64,000 nt of DNA, from NCBI RefSeq assembly GCF_042646125.1, contig NZ_JBHRSW010000023.1, positions 30,173 through 94,172 of the forward strand, in the 5' to 3' direction. How positions within the stretch are numbered: the first letter of the stretch is position 1; every line of letters begins with the position of its first letter. The notes below the pieces were generated by a model. That model made no database searches and was not told the DNA's origin. It was given only the letters and a program-made list of their open reading frames with translations. The DNA is from Glaciecola flavus. GTDB lineage: Bacteria; Pseudomonadota; Gammaproteobacteria; Enterobacterales; Alteromonadaceae. Positions 44,423 through 54,040 of the stretch are shown here, piece after piece. A program made the translations under genes and the position numbers.

Positions 44423-45606
44423 GTGCGTTCTCTTTTACCTAGCTTAACCCATCATAAAATAAAACAAAGTGCCATTTCGTTTATCATTTGGATTGCGGTG
44501 ATTGTGCTGTCGGCCTGTCAACACAAGGAGTCGTTTGACTCAACAGTCATCGCCAAACCAGAGGCGAACAAGGACTATTTCTTAATTGGTGGTTTTGGTA
44601 CGACTGAAGATAGCGGAATACACCTTGTATCTTTCAATAAAGATGAACAAGTGCTTGAGTTAGAAAAAAACTTGCTTCAGCAATGAATGCATCATACCTA
44701 AGTTGGTTGCCAGAATCGCGAAGCTTATTTGCTGTAGCAACTACCCAAGACAAATCTCCTTTGCTTAATGCCTATCAATGGAATACATCTACACAAAGTT
44801 TTGATTTGAGTCAGTCCTTAGGGCTTGAAGGAAGAGGTATTTGTCACATAAATACAAATAAAGCGCGCACGAAATTAGCCATAGCTAACTACTCAAGTGG
44901 TGATTTTCAATTGTTCGATATCAGTGATGGTAGCCTAAAAAATAAAGCAGTATTTAAAAATACCGGAAAGAGTATTACTAAGCGTCAAACATCTCCTCAT
45001 GCTCATTACGTTGGCTGGGGACGCGGAAGTCGTTACCTTTATGCCACTGACTTAGGAACGGACGAAATTTTAGTATTTGATACTAGTACAGATGATTTTA
45101 GCCCCATTCAGCGGGTAAAAGCAGATGCGGGTGATGGGCCGAGACATTTGGATTTTCATCCTAGCTTAGGCATTGTTTACAGCTTAAATGAATTGAGTAA
45201 CAGCATAAGTATTTTTTCTTCGCATAAAGAGACCGGTTACCTAAGCCTTTTGGATAAAGTATATCTTTCGCCTAAGCAACAAAAAGGAGTAACGAATACT
45301 GCGTCCGCTATTCGTATTAGTAAGCAAGGGAACTATGTTTATGTTGCTGTGAGAGGTGAAAACATGATCTATGGATTAAAAATCACGCCTGATGGTCGAT
45401 TGTCCATTGTCAATAAAGTCAGCAGTGGCGGTAATCACCCTCGAGATTTTAATTTTTCGCCCAACGAAGATTACTTAATGGTAGCGAACCAAAGAAGCAA
45501 TCAGTTAAACGTAGTTAAACGTGACGAAAATACCGGACGATTGTTTGCAACAGACGTAGCTTTATCAATTGTGACGCCATCATTTGTGCAGGCTTTTGGC
45601 AACTGA
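44423..45606 (+). pseudogene. Lactonase-family lipoprotein, split by a -1 frameshift
   Basis: A seven-bladed-propeller protein of the 6-phosphogluconolactonase/lactonase family. The first frame (44423-44686) gives a lipoprotein signal (lipobox LSAC) and the first propeller strands (DYFLIGGFGTTEDSGIHLVSF); it stops at 44684-44686. The rest (44683-45606, from ATG 44683) continues in the -1 frame with YLSWLPESRSLFAVA, SPHAHYVGWG and GDGPRHLDFHP. The junction lies at A7, with codons GAA AAA AAC, a classical A_AAA_AAC slippery heptamer. Either programmed -1 frameshifting, a real deletion, or a homopolymer error explains it. The GTG start follows GGAG. It would hydrolyse a sugar lactone in the periplasm. 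Confidence 0.8.
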
Positions 45607-45608
45607 GA

Positions 45609-46232
45609 GTGAGTCGCAAAACAAATATACATTTGGCTAAGGACATAAGTGATCTTGCTTTAGTCCAAGCGAGTTTGTCTGGAGACAAAATCGCATATTC
45701 AGCACTTTTAACTAGGCATGAAGTAGCTGTTCGTGCATTTTTGCGGGTCAGATTAAATGATCCGTATGAGGCGGAAGACTTGGCACAGGAAACATTCATT
45801 TTGGCGTACAACAAATTAGAGATGTTCAGAGAAAGTGCTTCTTTCGGGGCTTGGCTTCGTGGTATTGCTACCAATTTGTTGCGCAACCATCAGCGCAAAA
45901 ACTCGGCTATTACTGTTGGTGGGAATCATGAACTAGAAAATTTGGTCAATCAGCAAATTGAGGGTGATTTCGATGCTGAGAGAGAGTCGACAATGATGAC
46001 CAATTTGAAAGTATGTGTTGAACAGTTGGACGAGAAATTGAAGGTTTTAGTCACCGAACATTTTACCTTGGGTTATTCATTGTCTGAATTGTGTAAAAAA
46101 TACGATGATCGTCATTCGACAATGACTATGCGTATGTACCGCATACGACAAAAATTAAAACGCTGCGTCGAGAGAAAAATGGAAAGCAGCGACGAGCGTT
46201 CACCTTTGCGTTTCTCAACAAGTAAAAAGTAA
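45609..46232 (+). CDS. ECF-type sigma factor
   Basis: A 207-residue sigma-70-family protein. Region 2 is seen in ALLTRHEVAVRAFLRVRLND followed by PYEAEDLAQETFILAYNKLE, and region 4 in LVTEHFTLGYSLSELCKKY and TMTMRMYRIRQKLKRCV, where a helix-turn-helix with an unusual insertion of His-Ser-Thr precedes the recognition helix. It starts with GTG, right behind the lactonase gene, and is followed after 5 bp by a FecR-type gene, its likely anti-sigma partner. It is expected to switch on this polysaccharide locus or part of it. Confidence 0.88.
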   Translation: MSRKTNIHLAKDISDLALVQASLSGDKIAYSALLTRHEVAVRAFLRVRLNDPYEAEDLAQETFILAYNKLEMFRESASFGAWLRGIATNLLRNHQRKNSAITVGGNHELENLVNQQIEGDFDAERESTMMTNLKVCVEQLDEKLKVLVTEHFTLGYSLSELCKKYDDRHSTMTMRMYRIRQKLKRCVERKMESSDERSPLRFSTSKK

Positions 46233-46237
46233 AAACT

Positions 46238-47827
46238 ATGGGTACTGCGCCACTCAGCAAACAACAAGAACGTTTATTAGCTAGTTATTTAGCTGGAGAA
46301 AACGTGGACGACGCACTTTTAGACGAGTGCAAACGATCTCCAAAAGTACTAAAAGAATTGAGCGATTTGATTGCAAATCAACGTATGTTAAACGGTGAGT
46401 TAGACCCACTCAATGATAAAATACTGTTTGCTAAAGAGGTAATTGCACGTTTAGATAAGTCAAACCAGCGCGCTAGCTTGGGAGAAACCTTGCAGGTTGA
46501 ATTGCCTGACAAAGTTAGATTCAAAGCGCGTTATGAACGTCGGTTTACTCGGGTAGCAAGTATTGCTTTATTTTTGTGTATTGTTGTGCTGTTTAGTATC
46601 AATAATTCTCAGCACCATTTGGCTACGGTGACAAAATTAGCCGCTACTTCACATTTGAGTGACTCGCTGGGTTTGGGGAGTAAAATTGGCAAGGGAGATG
46701 TTTTTTTAAACAAAGGTTACAGCGAGTTGACACTCTCCAACGGTGTAATTCTAGTGTTGGAAGCACCTGTTTCATTGCGTTTGCGGTCTAGCGAACAAGT
46801 TATTGTCAACAGCGGTAAAATAGTCGCAAAAGTGCCTCCAGAGGCAATTGGATTTCGTATAGACACACCGAGTGCCGAAATTATTGATTTAGGTACAGAG
46901 TTTGGTGTTGCTGTCGCGGAAAATGGTGAATCTCAAGTGCATGTTCTCGATGGAGAAATAAAAGCAAGAGCAAACGAACTTAACTCGTTTAAAGTACTTA
47001 AAAAGGACGAAGCACTTTCGTTCGATAAACACAGTAATACTCTCGAAATGCCGAGTCAACCCAAGCGCTTCATGCGTGTTCTACCTGGTCATTCCGCTGA
47101 AAAACCCAATTTTTTGCATTGGTCGTTTGATGACATCGCAAAAAACAAGCAATTTAACTCAAGTGGTAAAGGCTTCGACGGTGAGCAATACCCTGCAGTA
47201 GATCGTTCCCAAAAGGACGATAGTATAAAATTGTCGATAGGCAAGTTTGGTCAAGCAGTTGATTTTAATGGTAACGGAAATTGGTTAGAAACGAGCTTTC
47301 CGGGAATTGGTAATGACCATCCTAGGACAGTGAGTTTTTGGGTGAAAGTACCGCGCGATTTTTCCATAAACAATGCGTATGGTATTTTAAGTTGGGGTGT
47401 TCAACAAGACTATGCTTCGTGGCAAATTTCGCCTAATCCTGAAACGAGCAATGGTGAGTTAGGCCGTTTGCGAATTGGCACTTATAACGCACAAGTTGTT
47501 GGGAGCACCGATTTGAGGGATGACCGTTGGCACCACGTTGCCGTGGTCATGTATGGTGGAGAAACGGCTGATATTTCAACGCATGTGTTACTGTATGTAG
47601 ACGGTGAATTAGAGAAAACAGAAAACAAGTCCATCGCAAAAATAAATACTTTGCTTGACCACCCAAAATCAAAACCTTTGAGCTTGGGCAGAAACATTGG
47701 TTTTCATCCAGAAGCAGAGCATGAAACCCAAAACTATTTCAAAGGTAGTGTGGATGAGTTGTTTATTTTTGAGGCAGCGCTAAGTCAAAAACAAATCAGA
47801 ACACTGATGCAAAACAACAGGCTCTGA
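46238..47827 (+). CDS. FecR-domain protein with LamG-like lectin domain
   Basis: A 529-residue membrane protein. The N-terminal cytoplasmic part (about 1-100) resembles an anti-sigma domain (LLASYLAGENVDD), one membrane helix lies at about residues 107-125, then a periplasmic FecR domain (about 145-245: GVILVLEAPVSLRLRS, DLGTEFGVAVAENGESQVHV) and a LamG-type jelly roll (about 285-520: WSFDDIAKN, TVSFWVKVP, WHHVAVVMYGG, GSVDELFIFEAALS). The direct sigma-factor neighbour suggests a signalling pair in which the lectin domain might sense glycan. This domain combination is familiar from Planctomycetes and Verrucomicrobia and looks foreign here. Confidence 0.85.
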   Translation: MGTAPLSKQQERLLASYLAGENVDDALLDECKRSPKVLKELSDLIANQRMLNGELDPLNDKILFAKEVIARLDKSNQRASLGETLQVELPDKVRFKARYERRFTRVASIALFLCIVVLFSINNSQHHLATVTKLAATSHLSDSLGLGSKIGKGDVFLNKGYSELTLSNGVILVLEAPVSLRLRSSEQVIVNSGKIVAKVPPEAIGFRIDTPSAEIIDLGTEFGVAVAENGESQVHVLDGEIKARANELNSFKVLKKDEALSFDKHSNTLEMPSQPKRFMRVLPGHSAEKPNFLHWSFDDIAKNKQFNSSGKGFDGEQYPAVDRSQKDDSIKLSIGKFGQAVDFNGNGNWLETSFPGIGNDHPRTVSFWVKVPRDFSINNAYGILSWGVQQDYASWQISPNPETSNGELGRLRIGTYNAQVVGSTDLRDDRWHHVAVVMYGGETADISTHVLLYVDGELEKTENKSIAKINTLLDHPKSKPLSLGRNIGFHPEAEHETQNYFKGSVDELFIFEAALSQKQIRTLMQNNRL

Positions 47828-47847
47828 TTCATCTTTTTGACGTGACC

Positions 47848-50166
47848 TTATTTAACCATTAAGGGGTAACGTCTCAGGTACATATTGGCATGTACTTCTT
47901 GTGCAGCCTTTACCATATGAGGGAAGGGAATGTCTGTCATTGTTACAAAGCCGACATTATAATTTTCGCCATCATGAGCGCGTCCAGTAAGCGGTGAGTC
48001 AATATACTGAAACCAATGGGCACCAACAATATGGGGGTGATCGATAGCCGAGTTTAAATAAACTTTAAACATATCCGCACGTGCTTGTTGATTGGGCGCT
48101 AATATCTTTCCTGGATTTGGGTGACCAACATCACCAGCACCAATATGGTATTCACCAATTATTACAGGTGCATCCAGTGTCTCTAAAAAACCAAAAGTCA
48201 TGTTGTCTATGCCTTCACCGTAATAATTGTAGCTAACAACGTCACTATACTTTTTTGCTGCTATTGCTGCCTCAGGTGCCGTTCCCCAAGTCGTAAAGCG
48301 GTTACCTAAATATAAATGATTGGGCATGACTTCTTTAACTGCGGAACGCACCACTTTGAAATACTCTTCTGCGTAAACACTTAGTAACCACGCTAGGTCT
48401 TCAAGCATCGCTGGGCTATAGGTTTCATCAGATTTGTAATTGACCCCTTCACTTAATATCTGCCAAGACGCGATGTCTTTATGCCAACTTGCGTTCAAAT
48501 TGGCTATGTCTTCATACTTGTCTTTTAAGTGTTCAGTGAACACAGCCTTTGTTGGACTAGATTCTGCGCTTTTAGATAGCGCATCAAAGACAATGCCGTA
48601 GCGACGGATCGCAGGTGCAGCACCTCCCCAACTCATCTCATTGTCAATAAATACGCCTACACACCAAGGGCTATTGTTGACTTCATCAGCAACGACTTTA
48701 GCGGTTATTCTTGCGCGTCGCATAAATTCAGGATCAAATACATCTGGCATTTTTCCCCATATGTCAAAACCTGAACTCAAGGTTTTGAAGTCCCCAATAA
48801 TCCAGCCGTTTGCAAAATATGGCAGTTGTTGGTTGTTGTAAAACATAGGGTCTGTCCAATTTCCAAAAGAAGTAAAGCCCCAGTGTTGCATGCGTTTCAG
48901 CGTAACGTCATGCCAGTCCTGTAGATAGGATTGTGGAGTGCTTTCGCCGTACCTACGTTCCAAGTTTGCTTGGTAAAAACTGAACACTTCACCATGAGGC
49001 ATTGGACCAAGGTGTGCTTTCCGACGATACCCATAGTGATTGGCTAGTGGGTGGTCGTAATCGGGTAACCACTCAAACATGTCCCGCCTCGTTTGATTTG
49101 CGACATAACTGGTTTTTTGCGCTTCTCTGTAATCGCCACTGATACCTTGAGAATCTTCAGGTGTCACATCATCTGGATCGATAATACGCACACTATCATC
49201 GGCATAATCTATACCGGTGAAAGTTGAGGTATTTGACATCCGAGCATTAGCGATACCACTGGAAAAATACAAATACCCTTCTGGGTCAATGAGGCTCCAT
49301 TTATCATGTAACTTTTCTACCCGAAAATAGCCCGTCGCCTCTAATTTGGGGCCGTTTTTCCAGCCGCCAAATTTACTGCGTCCACTGAAACTCGTATCTT
49401 GCGCAAGCACGGCTAGTTCCTCTTTTGCGTAAGCTCTGAGTTCCTCTTCGCTGTTTACTTTTAAAGGAAAGCTCATGTCTGCTCGTTGTCCAAACGCATC
49501 CATAATGTTTTTCAGGTAGTTCTGATTAGGCTCAGGCGTAGAGGCAATACGAATGTTATCAATGCTGACTTCAGTCGAGCGCATTTGTTTTTCAGTGTAA
49601 ATTTTAACTCCATAAACCTTATCAAAATCGATGGTTAACTTACTTCCTCGGATGGGCATTTTTTTTGCTGATGTTTGAAATGCAGGAGGTGTGTCGTAAA
49701 GACCGTTGTTAATATCCAGTTGATAACCTTTTAACTCAAAATATAGGGTTAATTTTTCTCCCACGCCTACTCCGTAAGTACGGCGTTGGTAAGCTTGATT
49801 TGCACCTGTTACCGCAGCGCTTAACATAACAGGGTAGTCACCTGTATTTTCCACATCGAACATCAATGCGTTATTTCCTAAGTCTGATGTAGACCAAGGT
49901 GTTGTAGGCACAATGTTAATACCGGAAGAACTATGTGAAGTAGAGAAGGCAATGTTTAATCTTTGGTCTCCTGTTTTCTTAGGTACAAGCGCGATTTCAG
50001 CATTAAATGCTTGAATATTTTGGTCAATCTCGTTTTGTTCAAAATCAGCGATCACAATAGATTGCGGGTTTAGATCGTTTGTTTGTGCTGTACAACTAAA
50101 TAATGCAAGCGCACCAATCGCAAGAAATATTGAGCGAGTGTGACGAAATGTTTTTTCTAGCTTCAT
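47848..50166 (-). CDS. GH50-type beta-agarase, lipoprotein
   Basis: About 772 residues from MKLEKTFRHTRS, a start chosen because it gives a lipoprotein signal (lipobox ALFSC). An N-terminal beta-sandwich (about 35-210) of the carbohydrate-binding type is followed by a TIM barrel. The probable acid/base is in VFIDNEMSWGG (about residue 508) and the nucleophile in VIIGEYHIGAGD (about 670), with FTSFGNWTDPMFY and YLGNRFTTW as further GH50-like segments. Exo-type GH50 enzymes release neoagarobiose or neoagarotetraose. It faces GH2 divergently across a 129-bp promoter region and is convergent with the FecR-LamG gene. Confidence 0.85.
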   Translation of the reverse strand: MKLEKTFRHTRSIFLAIGALALFSCTAQTNDLNPQSIVIADFEQNEIDQNIQAFNAEIALVPKKTGDQRLNIAFSTSHSSSGINIVPTTPWSTSDLGNNALMFDVENTGDYPVMLSAAVTGANQAYQRRTYGVGVGEKLTLYFELKGYQLDINNGLYDTPPAFQTSAKKMPIRGSKLTIDFDKVYGVKIYTEKQMRSTEVSIDNIRIASTPEPNQNYLKNIMDAFGQRADMSFPLKVNSEEELRAYAKEELAVLAQDTSFSGRSKFGGWKNGPKLEATGYFRVEKLHDKWSLIDPEGYLYFSSGIANARMSNTSTFTGIDYADDSVRIIDPDDVTPEDSQGISGDYREAQKTSYVANQTRRDMFEWLPDYDHPLANHYGYRRKAHLGPMPHGEVFSFYQANLERRYGESTPQSYLQDWHDVTLKRMQHWGFTSFGNWTDPMFYNNQQLPYFANGWIIGDFKTLSSGFDIWGKMPDVFDPEFMRRARITAKVVADEVNNSPWCVGVFIDNEMSWGGAAPAIRRYGIVFDALSKSAESSPTKAVFTEHLKDKYEDIANLNASWHKDIASWQILSEGVNYKSDETYSPAMLEDLAWLLSVYAEEYFKVVRSAVKEVMPNHLYLGNRFTTWGTAPEAAIAAKKYSDVVSYNYYGEGIDNMTFGFLETLDAPVIIGEYHIGAGDVGHPNPGKILAPNQQARADMFKVYLNSAIDHPHIVGAHWFQYIDSPLTGRAHDGENYNVGFVTMTDIPFPHMVKAAQEVHANMYLRRYPLMVK

Positions 50167-50295
50167 AATGTGGTTGTTCAAGTTTTGTTTTGTATCTAAT
50201 GTAAAGTAATCGTAGAAATGACACATTTTATTGTGTCTTTCTAGTGAGCTTAAGACATTAATACTAAAACAACCAATATACCCTTGAGAGTGTTT

Positions 50296-53157
50296 ATGTT
50301 CAAAAAGACCATGACCTTACTAGTCGTGTGTAGCGCCGTACTTAGTTTATTCGCCTGTCAGTCTACTCCTAATAAAACTGAGACCTTCGCGAGTACCCAA
50401 ACCAAAACCCAGTCGCTATCTGGGCAGTGGGCATTTAAGATTGATCCTTATAACCAAGGCCGAAGTGAAGAATGGTGGAAATCTTCTGTAGACACTAAAC
50501 ATTGGGACAACATCGCTGTACCGGGTGTTTGGGACATTTATGATAAATACCATGATTACACGGGGACGGCTTGGTATCGGTATCAGTTCGATGTTGACGC
50601 TTTTCCGGAGAGTCACCAAGTACAGCTCATGTTTGATTCGGTATATCACGATTCTGAAGTGTGGTTGAACGATGTCTACTTGGGTGCAAATAATCTTGGG
50701 TTTATGGCTTTTAAGTTTGATATCAGTGAGCATATCAATACAAAAGACAAAAATACCCTCGTTGTAAAAGTTAATAATCGGGTAAAACGTGGTGCTGTAT
50801 GGAACTGGGGGGGGATTCGCTTTCCAGTGTACTTAGCGATCAAGCCAAAGATTAATGTTGAGCACGTGCACGTTACGGCCACACCAGACCTCGTTACCGG
50901 CACAGCAGATTTGCACGTTAAAACGCAAATTAATCACCCAGCGACGTTTGTTGACAATGCAAAAGTAAAAATCGATATACTCCGTGACGGACAAAATGTT
51001 TACAGCGACATTAGCAGCAAAATTGACGTGTCTACCAGCAATAGCAAAGTGTCTGATTTTATTCATACATTTTCGCTTCCAAAAGAGGCTGTGGCACTCT
51101 GGCATTTTAATGCGCCGAACCTCTATCAAGTCAGGGCAACATTGCTGATTGACAACTTGCCTTATCATGCATTTGAAGACCGGTTTGGAATTCGAGAGAT
51201 TAGTCTGAAAGATCAGGGTTTGTATTTAAACGGTGAACGAATTCGTGTAAATGGCTTTAATATGGTTCCAGAAGACAGATTTGATGGGAACGCCTTGCCA
51301 TTGACTCGTATTAAAGAAGACGTAGATTTGCTTAAAATGTTAAATGGCAATTTTGCACGTTTGTCAGGTCCAGCATTGCCAAAAGCTTACTTGGACTATT
51401 TGGACGAAGTGGGGTTTTTACTCATAGAGGAAGTAGGTTTATGGGGTAAAGATGCACTTGTTGATCCCGACCATCCTTTACCGAAAGAATGGTTGAAGCG
51501 CCTAATTAATGACCACTACAATCATCCTTCAATTATTGGCTGGAGTGTAGGGAATGAAATTGGCGATCTTAAAAAAAATCCCAAAGCACTGGAGTACGTA
51601 GAAGGCGCTATTGCTCATTCTAAAGAACTCGATCCAAGTAGAATGGCCGTTTATATATCTTATTCAGCGGACTATCAAAAAGACGACCCTACGCAATTTT
51701 CGGACATTGTTATGTTCAACAAATACGGTGATCACGAAGAACGTCTAAAAGTCGTACACGATTATCATCCTGACAAAGCTATTTTCTTTTCTGAAATCGG
51801 CACCAAATTAGATGGCGTAGACCCAAATGAATCAACATTGGATCCACATTCTTTATGGAATGGACTTAAGAAATACCCTTATCTGATCGGTACCTCACAT
51901 TTCGCTTTTAGTGACTATCGCAGTGATTGGAAAGATGAAAAGCCGACGTGGACAACTGATTGGTCTGAAAATAGGGCATGGGGAGTGTTGACCGCTTTCC
52001 GTCAACCCAAACGTTCTTTTGAGAAAATTCGCAAGTTCAATGCGCCGGTCGAAGACTTATCAATAGCGAATGATAAAGACAAACAGTTCGACATTGCTCT
52101 TGTGCCTAAATCAACGAACACTTTTCCCGCTTTCACATTGCGTGGCTATCAGCTTGTTTGGTCGACGTATGATGAAGAAGGAAATATTGTGGGTGCCGCT
52201 TCGATAGCTTTACCTGATATTTATCCTGGGGACAAAACACTTAAATATAGTGTTTCTACTAATCACGATTACGCAAAATTGAAGGTGCATTTACTCGATC
52301 CGTTAGGGTATCCAGTAACAAAAACAGAGCAATACAAATCAGTGCCCATTGAGCCAAAAATAGATGCTGTGTTTACGTCCTTGGATACAGTGAGAGTGAG
52401 TTTTGCAAAAAGCGAATTGGCACAAGAATATCAATTAAGAGCGACAGATGCAGAAGGAAACCTGACTGAAGGAAAAGCCACTATCAACGATTTTGCTGAA
52501 GTAAAAGGTTTAGTTGGTGATCAAGCATACACACTGTCGCTTGTTGCGTTAAACCAAGCTGGTGAGAGCAAACCTGCATTGAGAGAGGTGCATACTACAC
52601 CCGACGAACTGCCTCCAATCATCTGGTCGGTTGTTGGTAAATCTGACGCATTTCATATTGGTTTTTCGGTAGAAAGAAATGATTTTAAGTATGAAATTGA
52701 GTATGGCTTAACGCCTGGGCAGTATACCAAACGCTTTTTAATTGATACGCATGGTGCTACTCGGGTGCCGGCTATTGAAGAGGGTAAAGCTCATTACTTT
52801 AGAATACGTCGTTTGATAACAGGGAGCATAGATAGTGCATGGACGAGTGAATACACAGTAAACCTTCTAAGTAACAAAGGGATTTCCCCTCCGAAACAGG
52901 TGTTTGCGATTGAAACCGATAGCGGGCTTTTGATTTCATTGGAACCGGCACAAGGTGCAATCTCATACCGACTCAAATGGTATAAAGATGGAATTGAAAA
53001 AACTCATGATACAAAGCTGGCATATTCACCTTTTATCAATATCAATGGCTTCTCATTAAAAGGCGTTGAAAATTTAGTGATAGCTGCAATAGATGCGAAT
53101 CAAAAAGTCGGTGAGTTTACGTCGGTAAGAGTATTTATCAGTCAGAAGGCTAAGTAA
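50296..53157 (+). CDS. GH2-family glycoside hydrolase, lipoprotein
   Basis: About 953 residues. A lipoprotein signal (lipobox LFAC) comes first, then a sugar-binding sandwich (about 45-190, TAWYRYQFDVDA and DSVYHDSEVWLNDVYLGANN), an Ig-like domain (about 195-300), a TIM barrel with acid/base in SVGNEIGDL (about residue 419) and nucleophile in FFSEIGTK (about 500), and fibronectin-like repeats to the end (about 620-950). Members in agar loci often act as beta-galactosidases on agar oligosaccharides; the exact specificity is open. The ATG at 50296 is preferred over TTG 50284. Confidence 0.88.
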   Translation: MFKKTMTLLVVCSAVLSLFACQSTPNKTETFASTQTKTQSLSGQWAFKIDPYNQGRSEEWWKSSVDTKHWDNIAVPGVWDIYDKYHDYTGTAWYRYQFDVDAFPESHQVQLMFDSVYHDSEVWLNDVYLGANNLGFMAFKFDISEHINTKDKNTLVVKVNNRVKRGAVWNWGGIRFPVYLAIKPKINVEHVHVTATPDLVTGTADLHVKTQINHPATFVDNAKVKIDILRDGQNVYSDISSKIDVSTSNSKVSDFIHTFSLPKEAVALWHFNAPNLYQVRATLLIDNLPYHAFEDRFGIREISLKDQGLYLNGERIRVNGFNMVPEDRFDGNALPLTRIKEDVDLLKMLNGNFARLSGPALPKAYLDYLDEVGFLLIEEVGLWGKDALVDPDHPLPKEWLKRLINDHYNHPSIIGWSVGNEIGDLKKNPKALEYVEGAIAHSKELDPSRMAVYISYSADYQKDDPTQFSDIVMFNKYGDHEERLKVVHDYHPDKAIFFSEIGTKLDGVDPNESTLDPHSLWNGLKKYPYLIGTSHFAFSDYRSDWKDEKPTWTTDWSENRAWGVLTAFRQPKRSFEKIRKFNAPVEDLSIANDKDKQFDIALVPKSTNTFPAFTLRGYQLVWSTYDEEGNIVGAASIALPDIYPGDKTLKYSVSTNHDYAKLKVHLLDPLGYPVTKTEQYKSVPIEPKIDAVFTSLDTVRVSFAKSELAQEYQLRATDAEGNLTEGKATINDFAEVKGLVGDQAYTLSLVALNQAGESKPALREVHTTPDELPPIIWSVVGKSDAFHIGFSVERNDFKYEIEYGLTPGQYTKRFLIDTHGATRVPAIEEGKAHYFRIRRLITGSIDSAWTSEYTVNLLSNKGISPPKQVFAIETDSGLLISLEPAQGAISYRLKWYKDGIEKTHDTKLAYSPFININGFSLKGVENLVIAAIDANQKVGEFTSVRVFISQKAK

Positions 53158-53239
53158 GTAGGATAAGAGGCGATGTTTCTTTATCAAATTGTAAAGCGGT
53201 ATCGCCTTGAATTTCAACTTCGAGTTACTATTGAAACGC

Positions 53240-53920
53240 TCATTGAAGAGAAATAAATTCATCATACTGTAAATATTCAACGCCACTCTTTTTCGATAAA
53301 AGATTGTTTGCAATTGCATTTCCCAACAGCGCTAGTTTTATACCTCGATATTTGCGCAGCTTTCCTTGCAAAATAAAGTTGAGTTTTGGCCAAATCAACA
53401 GTGTCAAAGCTTGCGTAAAACCATACCTGTTCTCTGGGGTTAAAATCATGGAGGGCTGAAAAATACTCAGCCTTTCAAAATTTAAAAGAATCAGTTCTTC
53501 AATTAACTCTCCTTTTGTTCGGAGGTAAAAATTGCGTGCGTGTTTGCTCACCCCGACAGATGAAAGCAATTGGAAATGCTTTACTCCCTTAGATTTACAT
53601 ACTTTTGCGAAAGCTAAAACAGCGTTTTTATCAATGTTGATAAACTCGGTTTTCGTCAGTTTAGAGGGCTCACCGACGCCAAGAGTACAAATCGCTGTGC
53701 TGTATGCTTCGACAAAATGCGAATAAGTATCGGCATTATGAATATCTATTACTTTGGATTTAAGCTTAGACGCTGATATTTTTGTATCAATTGTTCTTCT
53801 TCCCAATGACAATACTTCTGTGACTTCTGGAAAATGTAGAATTCGATCCAAGGAGACCGAGCCTACCGCTCCTGTTGCTCCAAAAAATACGATAGTTTGT
53901 TTGTTTGAAGAAACACTCAT
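53240..53920 (-). CDS. NAD(P)-binding Rossmann-fold protein
   Basis: A 226-residue atypical SDR. The N-terminal IVFFGATGAVGSVSLDRIL (about residues 10-28) is the GxxGxxG nucleotide motif, followed by CTLGVGEPS and the FQLLSSVGVSKHARNFYLRTKGELI region, which holds YxxxK-like residues (Tyr, Lys). Similar to the HTATIP2/YfcH-type group of uncertain activity. It lies downstream of gnd in the same direction, but separated from it by a terminator, and is convergent with GH2. Confidence 0.8.
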   Translation of the reverse strand: MSVSSNKQTIVFFGATGAVGSVSLDRILHFPEVTEVLSLGRRTIDTKISASKLKSKVIDIHNADTYSHFVEAYSTAICTLGVGEPSKLTKTEFINIDKNAVLAFAKVCKSKGVKHFQLLSSVGVSKHARNFYLRTKGELIEELILLNFERLSIFQPSMILTPENRYGFTQALTLLIWPKLNFILQGKLRKYRGIKLALLGNAIANNLLSKKSGVEYLQYDEFISLQ

Positions 53921-53990
53921 ATTACCTCCATTTTATGCATTTTTAGTGTAAATGAGGTGTGTAAAGCTATCAAATAGGAAAGAGAAGAAA

Positions 53991-54017
53991 GTCGTCTGCC
54001 TTACTTGGGCAGACGAC
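53991..54017 (-). terminator. Rho-independent terminator after gnd
   Basis: GTCGTCTGCC and GGCAGACGAC form a perfect 10-bp stem with a 7-nt loop; on the minus strand it is followed by TTTCTTCTCTTTCC. Confidence 0.85.
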
Positions 54018-54040
54018 ATTATTAAATGCAGTTTCTTGGC

